In this document: positions 24,860 to 36,109 of the stretch, in pieces
How positions within the stretch are numbered: the first letter of the stretch is position 1
Layout of the letters: each line of letters begins with the position of its first letter
Source: Anseranas semipalmata
Taxonomy: Eukaryota; Chordata; Aves; Anseriformes; Anseranatidae
Reading direction: 5' to 3'
Length of the DNA: 64,000 nt
NCBI GenBank assembly: GCA_013399115.1
Contig: VXAA01003936.1
Span: 29,260-93,259 of the forward strand
Program-made: the position numbers and the translations under genes
Notes under the pieces: generated by a model
The model's database searches: none
What the model was told of the DNA's origin: nothing
What the model saw: only the letters and a program-made list of their open reading frames with translations

Positions 24860-27800
24860 GTCAGTTGAAACTTATTTTACATGTGTGCAAAGTTCATATT
24901 TTTCTCTGCTTTGAGAGATTTTTAATTGGTCTTGATTTTACAAAAAAAAAAAATCAAAATTATTTTCCACGGAAATCTATAACAATGGCGAAAGATTATT
25001 CTAAGTAGATCTGTGCCCATGAACTTTTTACGGGCACTATTTTTATGTCTGTGCATTCCTATGAAAATTTATTCATAGTTCAAAGATCTGAGCTTGTGTT
25101 CCCTGGCAATAAGTGTCCTTTGGTTTAGTATAAGCAGAATGAAATGTTGCATAATTGTGTTAAATATACCTTCCTAAATATTTGAATGGTTAAATCAAAA
25201 GATAAATTCATGTAGATCATTCGACCCTATGGACATACATCTTATAAATAAGGACAAAACCTAATCTAGTTTACTTTTTATACTGTATTAGGTGTTACAT
25301 ACTTAGAAGTTACACATTGCTTTTCTATCTTGGTATGTATGTATGTCTTAACTTGGGATAATATATAAAAAACATAAGTTTATGCTGCTTTTATTTCATT
25401 TTTTTAGAGCTGTAATTCTGTGGAAATAACTTCGCATGACTGTTGTCCAGTCTGCAAGGAGAAGGGCCAGATCCAAGTTTTACGCACTTACCGCATCAAT
25501 TTTCAAGAGTCCATTTTCCTTTGTGAAAATCCTCAGGTATTATGCTGATGAACGGTTTTGTTTGCGGTGTAGAGGCCTTTGCCATAAGCAGTAACACCTC
25601 TGGAGATGGGCAATCATGGATTGGACTGTATTTTCCCAGTTGCAGAATAGCCATATTTGTAAGACCCTACCAATGCATGGTATAGTGCATGAGGTTAAAC
25701 TGAAAGATACCTTGCCAGTTTTGGCACCAGTAATCTCTCAAGCAAGAGATAATAATGCCAGATTTGTATCCTAGAGGAATGGATTTAGCAGAATGAGAGA
25801 AGAGGGCTCTCCTTAGCAAAATTAGGGTGTCTCTGTGGGCCTGGAAGTGGAGAGTTTGGAGTTTACAGGAAAAGCAATGTTGATTATTACTACTGATAGA
25901 TATAATTCACAGCTGCTTATAAGACAGTGGTTGGATAAGGTTCTCTGTCTTATATATGTTGAATTTTTGTATTGATTTCATTAAAGTATCACTTTACACA
26001 AGTCCTACATTCCATTTTGAGAATATGGTTTGTGCTTTTTTAGCTCACCTGAAATTTCTTTGTAGATTTCACTGTAACTTTTTTCCTTTCCTTTAGTGTA
26101 TCTACCCACTTGGTTATAAACCATTTAACAGCATAATTATTTCTGCTGATTCAGAAAATCATCAAGTTCCATCTACTGATAAGAAAAGGAAATTGTGTGA
26201 TATCAGTGACTTTTCTCCCATTGAATCAAATCCGAAACAAGCAAGGACTAATAACGTGGTAAATGTTGAGGAGACTGTTAATACAGACCCTGTTGTCAAA
26301 ACCTGTGAGAATAGCTTATGTATCCCCAAGTTAAGTGTATGTGATGTGTTACAAAATGACCAGCAAAAAACTAATAATGAGGAGTCCTTCAAGCAGAAGG
26401 TGGATTTTGAAACAACCGCCAACACCAATGGCTATCAAGAAAGTCCACCTAAGACTTCTAGTCCCAGAACACAACTGTTGCCAAATTCTGAACGCTGCTC
26501 AACAACATCTGAAATTTTGCTCAGAGATGATAAAGGTTCCACGAATGACACAGATTTATGTCTTCAGTGGAGAAACATGTATAAGCTGTGTTGGTTGGAT
26601 TGTATTTTGTCAGCATTGGTACACTTAAAAACGTTAAAATTTGCTCTAACAGAAGAATCCGATGATGAAAAATGTTTACTTCAGAGACTCTTAACAAAAT
26701 ATAATCAAGCAACTGTGCTTCTGAATACCTGTAAAAGGAGTAAGTTAAAAGGTAAGTAAATTCAGCTGCTGTTTTTTCATATGCAGACTGATCTGATCTG
26801 ATGCATATATTTGGAATTTAGTACAGTGCACTTAAGTATGCCTCCTTTCTATTTCAAGATCACAAAAGAATGAGTTACAGGTCAGTCAGTACCATGAATT
26901 TGCAGGGTAGTGTGCTTTATCTAGGAGATTCTCAGTACCCTCTGCAATTGCTTTTCTTGGGGCAAATGTGCACACTTTGAAAGCAGACATCAAATACGAA
27001 GTATCCTTGACAATTTTTTTTGTCATAACAAGTAGAGAATTTGTGAATTAAGTAGTTGAGCCATACTTTGTTTCCTTTCCCTCTGTTGGTTAACTATTGC
27101 AATGCTATTCTAGTCTTAATCTTCAAGATCATTTTGGTTGTGGTTTATAGCCTTGTATAATGGACACTTGCCTTATCGCACCACAAATACTTAAGCTGGC
27201 AACATATGTTCTTCTCTGGCTCCAGCTGCATTCGTTGAGGAATGCTTTCCCTGAGGTCCACAAGCTGTGCTGGGGATGATAACACTTCCTAACCTGTTTC
27301 AGTCGAAATTAGTCAAATGCATTAACCCGGTTTATGTTGTCTGGAAAGTTTTGGTAAATACTCGCGTGTGCAGCTTAACGGATTCAAGGGTTGCAACCTC
27401 CAAGCACAGGAGCCATGATGAGCAGCTGTGGGCAACCTTTCAGGCAGCACAGCTGGAATTAGAGGAGGATGTGTCACTGTAGTCTATTAGTATGGCCTTT
27501 GATCATTTTCTGTACTGTGGATTCAGTTTCAGGCTCTTAAAGTAAGATTTATTTTTGCTAGCCCTTTTGAATGGACCCGTTGGAGTCATAAGTCTGAACT
27601 TCTAAGAGATCAACCTTTAGAGAATTACTGCAGATCTTTGGCTAGCCAGTGCCTTTCATGATTTTTTTTTTCCAATAGATCTTCCAGGAAAAGTGTATGC
27701 TTGAATATATAGACTGCATTAGATAACTTAAAGAATGTCATAACTTTACCGTGAAGAATAGTGGGTATATCAAAAATGTTTTAATCCATCTTGTGGCAGA

Positions 27801-30800
27801 GAAAACAGAACTTCAAAGAGGAAAAAAAAAATCCAAAGAAATTCTGTAGTAGTTCATATATCCTATTTGCCAGAAAGTTTGATTTTTAGGTTTTCAGATG
27901 TTACCTGGAAGCCTTCTGCCGTCGCAACACCTGAGGTGTTTTTCTTTCCCCTCTGTTGTGCGACTGCTGTGTTTGCGAAGGAGCTCTGGTATGGAAGAGC
28001 CCTTAAGTGGGGATGTTAGCTTGCTTCCCTTAGGAAGAACATTGGGATATGGTGGTGTTTGAAGGAACTTAAACCTTTTCATTTCCAGGAATTGCTGCAA
28101 AACAAGTTAGTTTATTTGGGCACTGGTGGAGAGGGGGTTGGATGAAGAATATTATTATGGAGAATAGGTGTTGCACTTGTTTTGCCCTTCTATCTAATTT
28201 TTCAGCATCTTTTATATATGCGTGTTTTTTGAAAGAATCAAAATCAATAGAGCTGCAAGAAACTGTTTTTACCTTTTTATATACATGAATTTTATAAGTA
28301 AGAAATAGTTCCCACAGCTATTCTAAATTCTTTAATTTGTGCAAGTTATGATCTTGATTGTGTAGTAGAAGTTACGTTCTGGATTGTGCTTAAAAAATGT
28401 ACATGCATAAACATTGTAACTGGCAAAATTAAAATACATAATAAGATATATATGCAAATTTTAAAATAAATTTTTACTATTGAAAAGACTGACTTAGGAA
28501 TTAAGTACTTAACATTTAGATGTTTTATTACAAATTGTATGATGTCATTACAAAGCATGTAAGCAATTTTTTTTGCTTTTGATCTTAATGTTTAGGTTTT
28601 AAAATCTATTCTTAATCTCCAAATCTCTAGGGTTTGTAATGTCTGGCTACCTTAATCTTACATATAAAATCTTAAATCTTTACTATCTAGCTATTGGTAT
28701 ACATTCTTAGCCATAATTTAAGTCAGGTCAAGTTATTTTGGGTTAGCAGACTGCAGTAAAATGTATAACTTCTGTAAATTCTTCTGTAATTTTCCAGTCA
28801 ATTAATACAAAACACTGCCTATTTTACTAGCAGTTTTAGGCAAGTGTAGGTCAGTATGAAAGGTATCTGTTTGCAGAGAATGAGTGCATGTTAAGGGTAC
28901 ATATGTTTGTGAAAGGATAGAGGTGTTGCACGTAAATACATGAAAGCGTGTGTATTTTTCTCTATAGATGTTCTTCCAAAAGCAGAATCGCATCTCAATG
29001 AAATCAGAAACAGAATTTTTAGACGGCTTCAGCCTCAGCTTAAGTGTGAATTGGGTAAGTAATTAGTGCAGCATCTCAGTATTTATTTTCAGGAAAGTCT
29101 ACATGTAAAGCCTGTTAGTATGTTGGTACATATGTATGTACATACGCATGCAGGACAGCTTGCAAATACACTTTGCAATTTGTGACACACACAACTTACT
29201 GTGTGATTAGCCGTTTTGTCTCTTACTGTTTCTGAAGTTTATGGAGCGTATTCATGTCCTTGTAACTATGCTGTGTTCATGAGACTGTCATTGAGAACAA
29301 GCTGATAGCATGGATCAATCCCTTTGCTGTGAGCATTAGAAGTACAGCCTTTGGAGGGATACCTCAAATTAGAATGGTAGCAGTAATCTTCCTTTTTGAA
29401 GTACTGAAATCTGATTTCAAATCCAGTGATTCTTTTTTCTGCCCCATCTTTAAAGGTAAGGAGGAAAGTCCAGTGTTTGCACTCCCTCTGCTCTTAAAAC
29501 AGGATCAACAAGCCGAGAAACTATTCTTGCATTCATTTTCAGTGAAGTTTGAATGCATATGTTGTGGCTACCAACACCAGGACCGGTGAGATTTTTATAT
29601 ACATAGCTTCTGTATAACTGTTCTACCATACCTTTTTAAATCTGCATGTAATAGATGATTTTTCTTCAGATCTCCAGGTTTTGTACAGCTTAAGCTTCTT
29701 GGTGAAGTTTTATGTGATCCACTTGTCTAGGCTAGCATTTGCAACTGTTTTACTTCTGTCATGTCTTCAGAAAACATGTTATCTCTCAATTAAGAAAGGA
29801 ATATTAGGTAACTGCAAGTCCATGGCCATGCTTGCTCTGATTTTTTGTTGAGAGTGTACAGATTGTTGCTGTTCTAAAGAATATGTGCCTGGCACACTTT
29901 TGCTATTGAAGGATATCTGTGATGTTCATTTGGATTACAAAGAATCAGAGATTTGCTCACATAATTTATATATTTTAAAATAGTATTACAGGGAAGTCAT
30001 TTCTTGAGAATTGATTTAGTTCATGCAGCTGCAGGTGCAAGCTAGTCGTATAGGCTCCTTTTTAGAGTCAACAGAGAAGAAGAGGCACCTTCAGAAGACA
30101 GCTTATTTTACTTGAAAATGCCTGTTTCTCTCCATTACCTTAAGTTTATACAGTAAGCTTCTAGATCCACAAGTGAGAAGAGATTAATTATATCTGTTAG
30201 ACAGCCAGCTAATGTGTAGTTCTGGTTAATAAGATGTGTTCAAGAGCTTTTGTTACATACTGTGTTTTTTAAAAAGTTAAAAAATCTTGGGTAGGTTGAA
30301 TATAGAGGAAGTCCTTTTTGTGGATAATGAATGAAGAAGCTGTGTTACTTAATATCCCATACATTTTCATACAATGTAACCTCTTTGTAATCTTTGCTCA
30401 GAATGTACTGGTTTTTGAAAACAAAACCTTGTATAACATGTATTGTGAGGTAGTTTGTTACCACTTCCTTCTCTCCTTGAGACTCTGTATTAGCTAGTAA
30501 ATTATACAAATTCTGGTGGAAGCTCTGTCTCGTGTTGAAGAGGAAACAGAGATAACATGGTAAGGGAGAAAGAGCAAATAATACGCAACTGAAGGCCACA
30601 GAGCTGCTGAGAACAAATGGTGACTGATAATGTTTGGCAGAACTGAATTCAGTGCTGACTTGGTTGGGATGCAGGGATGCAGTCACAGTGGAATTCATAC
30701 AACAGCACGAATATGAATAGAATTTGGCTTTGTCACAACATTTTTGTAACTTTTTTCCCCTTGTAAAATGCATATATTGTTTTCTGATCAGCAAGTCATC

Positions 30801-33800
30801 TTGCTCTTTTTTGTGTATGTCCAGATGTAGGAAAACACTAACAACATTCACGAATATAATCCCCGATTGGCATCCGCTTAATGCTGTTCATGTCGGTCCA
30901 TGTAATAACTGCAATGATAGATCTCAAAGACGGCGGATGATTTTGGAAAAGTAAGTTTGAACTAGCGAACTTGAAAATCAAATGGATAAAGTTCTGAGAT
31001 TTCATTTACTGAACGTATTATCACTTTCAAAAGCAAACTATTATCTTGGGTTTACAAAGATGTAGAACTTTAAACTCTGATAAACACTTAAATGCTGAAA
31101 CCACAAATAGTGTTTAATAAGCACGAAGCATAGAAAGAACAGTTTTTAACACACTGACTGGCACGTATGTTTGAGCCAGGTTGTAAATACTTACTACCAA
31201 GTAGTAAATCTAGACAACTGATATCCAGCCTCAGCATTTCCACAGCTTCTGCTGTTGGCGAATAAAGTTATTATCTGGTCATCTGTTTACTAGTTTGACT
31301 TGGGAACAATGTCCTTTCCTACTGCAGTTATGGTGCAATTGTCTCCTGTCTTTCTCACCTTTTTCCCATACCCAAAGTCCATTATGTGGGGTTTTTTGTT
31401 CCTTTTTTTTTTTTTCCCCTCATCTATAACAAAATGGAATATATTAGGGTGTTCTTTTCCCTTGAGTACCGTACAACCTTAAGAGTTCTGTGTGGAAATA
31501 GAATAGTAAGGGCAGGACTCTGGAGATGCCTTGCATGTAATTTTTCATTAGGAATTTTCATCACTATTTTGTTGTAATAAACTGTTTCTTTATTGTCTCT
31601 TTATTAGAGTACCCTCGATATTAATGTTACATTTCGTAGAAGGCTTGCCTCACAACAACCTGAAGAATTATTCATTTCAGTTTAAAGAAGATGTCTACCA
31701 AATAACATCTGTTATTCAGTATCAAACAGATAAGAAGCACTTCATAACCTGGTCTTTGAATTCTGATGGTAAGAACCATAAATTCTATTATAATACTTTG
31801 AGTTCTATGTCAAATAGTATTTTATGGGTTACTGAATAATCTCAACTGTCCATATACAGTAACAAGGATTTCTTTTGTCTGTATCCTAAACTTTATGTTA
31901 GGATTTTGTGAATAATTGTAGGAACTTTGTTACTCAGAAGGTTTCATTTTGAAATGAAACCTTGAAGGTTTCATTTTGATTTAACTGACTTGTTCAGCAG
32001 TGTTCTGTCCTCACTGGCAAAGGTTACTTGCATGGAGTAATTTCCTTTCATAACTTTGTAAAAGTTGAAAAAAATACAGTCTAAGCATGGCTGTTGGACA
32101 AATAGTATTGGTTATTTTATAGAATCATAGAATCATTTAGGTTGGAAGAGACTTCTAAGGTCATCCAGTCCAACCTATGACCTAACACTACCAAGTTCAC
32201 CATTAAACCATATCACTAAGCTCTACATCTACATGTTTTATGAAGACCTCCAGGGTTGGTGACTCAACCACTTCCCTGGGCAGCCTGTTCCAATGCCTCA
32301 CAATCCCTTCAGTAAAGAATTTTTTCCTAATATCCAACTTAAACCTCCCCTGGTGCAACTTAAGCCCATTCCCCCTTGTCCTATCACCTGGCGCATGGGA
32401 GAAGAGACCAATCCCCACCTCGCTACAGCCTCCTTTCAGGTACATGTAGAGAGCGATAAGGTCACCCCTGAGCCTCCTCTTCTCCAGGCTAAACAACCCC
32501 AGCTCCCTCAGCCACTCCTCGTAAGACTTGTCCTCCAGACCCCTCACCAGCTCCATTGCCCTTCTCTGGACACGCTCCAGCACCTCGATGTCCTTCCTGT
32601 AGTGAGGGGCCCAAAACCGAACACAGGACTTGAGGTGCGGCCTCACCAGAGCCGAGTACAGGGGGACAATCACTTCCCTAGTCCTGCTGGCCACACTGTT
32701 CCTGATACAAGCCAGGATGCTGTTGGTCTTCTTGACCACCTGAGCACACNCTTGGTGTCGTCTGCAAACTTGCTGAGGGTGCACTCGATCCCCTCATCCA
32801 GATCATTGATAAAGATATTGGAGAGAACTGGCCCTAATACTGAGCCCTGGGGGACACCACTCGTGACCGGCCTCCAACTGGATTTAACTCCATTCACCAC
32901 GACTCTTTGGGCCTGGCCACCCAGCCAGTTTCTAACCTATCGAAGCGTACGCCAGTCCAAGCCATGAGCAGCCAGTTTCTTCAGGAGAATGCTGTGGAAA
33001 ACGGTGTCAAAAGCCTTACTGAAGTCAAGGTAGACCACATCCACAGCCTTTCCCTCGTCCACTAAGTGCATCACCTTGTCGTAGGAGGAGATCAGGTTCG
33101 TCAAGCAGGACCTGCCTTTCCTAAATGCATGCTGACTGGGCCTGATCTCCTGGTTGCCCTGCAAGTGCCATACCATTGACAGCAGCAGAGCTTCATGTGA
33201 GCAGAACTCCATAATCACAGAAGGTCAAAAGTTGGTATACCGATTCTCATGCTTCTGCAGAGGGAGTGGGCTGCTGTCTTATCAAGTGTTCTGACAGTAC
33301 AAAAATTGTTTACTGCCCGAGTTTAAGAAGAAATAGAAAGAGGAAACAGCTGGGAAGCACCCAGTTAGGAATATCCTATACATCGTGTATATGCTCTGTA
33401 TACCCGTTTGTTAATTTTTAAAGCTATAAAATACTTGTTCATGATCTGTGAACAATTTGTGGATGATGAGGCAGATTCTTAAAATGAGCAGTTTCTCTTA
33501 AACCCCTTGCCTTCCACCCAGGCAATGAAAAGTTCTACCAAGAAACTTAATTTAAGAGGTGGTTCTTCCCTCAGACGTGTGCAGGTATTTTCAGTCAAGA
33601 TGTCAGCATCATTAACACAAACAAAAAAACTTAGCTTTGTTTTTTGGTTGACCTACTCTGGCCTGTAATAATACTGCTGCAAATTCTACTTGTGGGTGAT
33701 CTTTTCACAGTGGAAACCTCCCAGTTTTCCTCTGATGTAATACAGAATGGAGGAAAAGAAAAATTATTTTCTGCCTGTCGAGGGAATGGGTTAATAAAAA

Positions 33801-35781
33801 TGTTTGACAAGTGTCAGAGGATAATGACTTCAATTTTAAATGTCTCTGAGTCTCTACAGTGGTTGCTATTTATTTTTCAGGAACTTGGCTTGAATGCGAT
33901 GATTTAAAGGGTCCATATTGCCGGAGACGTAAAAGATTTGAAGTTCCTCCAGCTGAGATTCATATTGTTATCTGGGAAAAGAAAACATCCCATGTGCCAG
34001 AAGAACAGAATTCAGAGAATCAGAGGAAAAATATTGAAGATTCTTCTTTTAATAACGTACAGTCAAATTCCACAGTGTTGCATTGTGGTTTTGATAACAC
34101 TGTAGATGAAATACTGGCAGAACATCACAAAGAGGACTCTGTGAGAATTCCAGATAAGAAACAACAGCGGGTAGCTGAGGTTGAAACTAGTGTTCATCGT
34201 GGTTTAGAAAATCTGGCACATGATGATCTTGTAACTCTGATGCTTGAAGAAATTCAAGTTGACTCAGAATGTAAATCACTGTCGAACAGACAGATGGTGG
34301 GAAATAACCTTGCTGTTGAAGTGGGCACACTGGAACAGCAGGAATCAGCTCTTTCGCCTAACACTCCATATACCAGAGAGTTTGCTGGAACTGGTCTAGC
34401 TATGGACAATAAATGCATGCTACCTGAAAATTCCAGCACTTGCTTACCTCTCCAAGAGTTGGACCCAGCAAATATTACTCCTCCTGTGCCCAAAAAACAC
34501 GACCCCGACCCATCTGACTCATCACTTGCTCAAAGCACAGATGGTAGAGCTAATTTTCTTAACAGAGAACATGGTTTAAATTCAGAACTAGAGATAAACT
34601 GTAAATTGCCACCAGTAGAGAATATTGTACAAAAATCACCTGACTTGAAAGATGCAAGCAAAACTGTAGTTCATTCTCAGGTTGCAAGTTCTTCTGCTGA
34701 TAATAATTCCTTTCAGCCTTCACTCAAAGACCAAAAAAGAGGATTTGTTGGAAGCTGGGTAAAAAAAATATTAATCAAGAATGCTGCTTTTATGCCTTCA
34801 AGTGCCTCAGCTCCAAAGAATGAGAGAAGTTGCAAAACTCCCTCAGTGCAAAAATTAAGTGACATGCAGTTGCCAGTTAAAAGAGCAAGTAATTTTGGTG
34901 GATTTCAAGGCAGAGGTGTAAACAAAACACCCGAGACCCCAAAGTCATCACTTCCTCAGAGTAATAGTACTAATTTTTTATCAAATTTCAAAGGATTTTC
35001 TCAAGGCACTTGTCTTCCTACAAAAAGTCATACTGCTCTTGAAGGCCCGACTTGGAATAAGTCAGGAAATACACTGGGTACCTCTGGTAAAATGCCTCAA
35101 TTCCATTCACCTAGCTATAGTTCTGGGAAGGTGGAAGAGTCAGATAGTGACAAAACAAGAAAACTTCGCCTAAAACTGTTAAAAAAACTTAATGCTAAAA
35201 AGAAGAAGTTGGCTTCACTGGATAGGCTAGCAGTGGAACAGACAAAACATGGAAAACCTGTGACTGGAGATGTAAGCACCCCATCACAGACTGAATCTCA
35301 CGATGATAGTGAATTACTGCAGAGCTTTTTCAGGGAACTGCAACATCAGATTGACGTTGCAGATAATCCATCTGAATTTAATGTGAACTCAGGGTGCGCT
35401 AGCCATAACAATAATGATGAAATACTAGCAGAATTACTGTCCCCTACTTCAACTGTTGCTTCCTCAGACGTTCCAAAAAGTGAAGATGAATGTATGTATA
35501 TGGAAATGGTGGATAGCAGCGTTGCAACAGCAGTGCCTGCTGAGGAGACCAGTGTATCACATGCAGCAATGACGAGCAAGGACCACAATTACTACAGTCC
35601 TGTAAAGGACAGTAATTATGAACTTCATATGATGAGTAAACCCAGCATGAAAAAACTTGCTTTTGAAAGTCCGACAAGAGAAGATATCCTTGAAGATCTA
35701 TTCTCCATTTCAGCACCAAACTCAATGGCAGGTGACATAGATTTACCTCATTTTGACGAAACTCTGTTTGAAACTTGGTAA
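24764..35781 (+). CDS. USPL1: USPL1, SUMO-specific isopeptidase (whole gene, 8 coding exons)
   Basis: Coding parts are 24764-24859, 25408-25536, 26097-26751, 28968-29054, 29456-29585, 30825-30950, 31608-31768 and 33881-35781. All introns are GT-AG and phases match, giving 3285 coding bases and 1094 residues; human USPL1 has 1092. USPL1 is a cysteine protease of the C98 family that removes SUMO, acts in the nucleus, and is linked to Cajal bodies and snRNA transcription. The catalytic Cys is Cys240 in [16 protein letters not shown]; His452 (KKHFITW) and Asp468 (WLECDDL) have the same 16-residue spacing as human His456 and Asp472. A zinc-type Cys set is at 356, 359, 392 and 395. The ATG has G at -3 and G at +4. 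A long, poorly conserved tail follows the protease domain and ends in [13 protein letters not shown], close to the human end. No stop or frameshift is seen. Confidence 0.97.
25408..25536 (+). CDS. USPL1: USPL1 exon 3, N-terminal Cys motif
   Basis: The acceptor TTTTTTTAG is before 25408 and the donor GTATTA is at 25537. It encodes residues 33-75. It includes CPVCKEKG and the block [17 protein letters not shown], which align with the human CPACREKG and [10 protein letters not shown]. Cys45, Cys48 and Cys71, with Cys76 from the next exon, form a CX2C...CX4C pattern that could bind zinc. Confidence 0.95.
26097..26751 (+). CDS. USPL1: USPL1 exon 4, linker and catalytic Cys
   Basis: The acceptor CCTTTAG precedes 26097 and the donor GTAAGT starts at 26752. 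It starts [11 protein letters not shown], near-identical to human CIYPLGSK, then runs through a Ser/Thr/Asn-rich linker of about 155 residues with little conservation. It reaches [20 protein letters not shown], where the first Cys of CWLDC is residue 240, the nucleophile. It ends in phase 1 after TCKRSKLK. Confidence 0.96.
28968..29054 (+). CDS. USPL1: USPL1 exon 5
   Basis: This 87-base exon with acceptor TCTATAG and donor GTAAGT encodes [18 protein letters not shown] and [12 protein letters not shown], matching human sequence ending FISLQPQLRCTLG. Phases are 1 in and 1 out. It lies within the protease domain. Confidence 0.93.
29456..29585 (+). CDS. USPL1: USPL1 exon 6, first zinc-type Cys pair
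   Basis: The acceptor CTTTAAAG is followed by GTAAGGAGG, so the exon begins with GT that completes a split Gly codon. It encodes [15 protein letters not shown] and [19 protein letters not shown], aligned with human MESPVFAFPLLLK and FECSQCG. Cys356 and Cys359 are the first pair of the finger. The donor is GTGAGA at 29586. Confidence 0.94.
30825..30950 (+). CDS. USPL1: USPL1 exon 7, second zinc-type Cys pair
   Basis: The acceptor TATGTCCAG precedes 30825 and the donor GTAAGT starts at 30951. It encodes [20 protein letters not shown] and [15 protein letters not shown], very like human TFTNVIPEWHPLNAAHFGPC. Cys392 and Cys395 are the second Cys pair. Confidence 0.96.
31608..31768 (+). CDS. USPL1: USPL1 exon 8, catalytic His
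   Basis: The acceptor TTTATTAG is before 31608 and the donor GTAAGA at 31769. It encodes [23 protein letters not shown] and [13 protein letters not shown]. His452 in HFITW corresponds to the catalytic human His456. It is followed by a 2.1-kb intron that holds a CR1 insertion. Confidence 0.96.
31938..31963. repeat. 12-bp perfect inverted repeat with direct repeat
   Basis: AAGGTTTCATTT and AAATGAAACCTT are exact reverse complements separated by TG. The 16-bp word GAAGGTTTCATTTTGA then recurs at 31964-31979. It lies in the last USPL1 intron and looks like a small fold-back or template-switch product. Confidence 0.85.
32121..33213 (-). mobile_element. CR1 LINE, degenerate, with internal deletion at an N
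   Basis: The minus strand carries the CR1 3' half: [18 protein letters not shown] and FADDTK reverse-transcriptase motifs, then the C-terminal ORF2 segment ending VDVELSDMV near 32203. The reading frame is broken by stops and shifts between the pieces (32203-32784, 32670-32900, 32937-33218). A single N at 32750 sits where FADDTK jumps directly to the [14 protein letters not shown] region, so some 80-90 residues' worth is missing. The 3' end at 32121 has AGAATCATAGAATCAT. It lies antisense in the last USPL1 intron. The 5' boundary is approximate. Confidence 0.95.
33881..35781 (+). CDS. USPL1: USPL1 exon 9, catalytic Asp and long C-terminal tail
   Basis: The acceptor TATTTTTCAG ends at 33880 and the stop TAA is at 35779-35781. 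It encodes residues 462-1094. [11 protein letters not shown] carries Asp468, the third triad residue, followed by [16 protein letters not shown], which closes the protease fold. The rest is low-complexity and probably disordered, with conserved islands: FVGSWVKKI (about 750), [12 protein letters not shown] (about 800), a basic helix [16 protein letters not shown] (889-904), [11 protein letters not shown] (974-984) and the acidic C-terminus [19 protein letters not shown] also occurs at 537-542. Confidence 0.97.
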
Positions 35782-36009
35782 ATTTTTGGTTTCTTGGTTT
35801 AATGTTTTTTTCAACATTATGTGTATTTTGAAACAAAGCACTATTAAATTATATTTTCTAACTAGTTTAATTGCACACTGGCTGTACTTGAACAATTTGC
35901 ATTTGAGTTATTTTTTCTTAAAATGTTATTGTAGCAGGCATAAGGTTTTAATACATTTTATTTTTCTGAGAAACAGTTATTTTAGCTGTCAGATGTAATT
36001 ATGTTTTTA

Positions 36010-36093
36010 ATTAAAGCTCCTATGAGTCTTAATTTTTGCTTCTTTTAATATGGAAAACTTACCCATATTTTATTGAGTTTGAAAAATAATAAA
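36010..36093 (+). promoter_or_regulatory. USPL1: USPL1 polyadenylation signals
   Basis: ATTAAA at 36010-36015 and AATAAA at 36088-36093 lie 230-310 bases after the stop codon and are suitable cleavage signals. Another AATAAA at 37216-37221 could serve a longer 3'UTR. Which is used cannot be told from sequence. Confidence 0.55.
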
Positions 36094-36109
36094 CTTCAGT
36101 ATCCTTGAT

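Noticed and set aside
32293..32967. 224-codon plus-strand frame
   Set aside because: Antisense shadow of the CR1 ORF2 on the minus strand.
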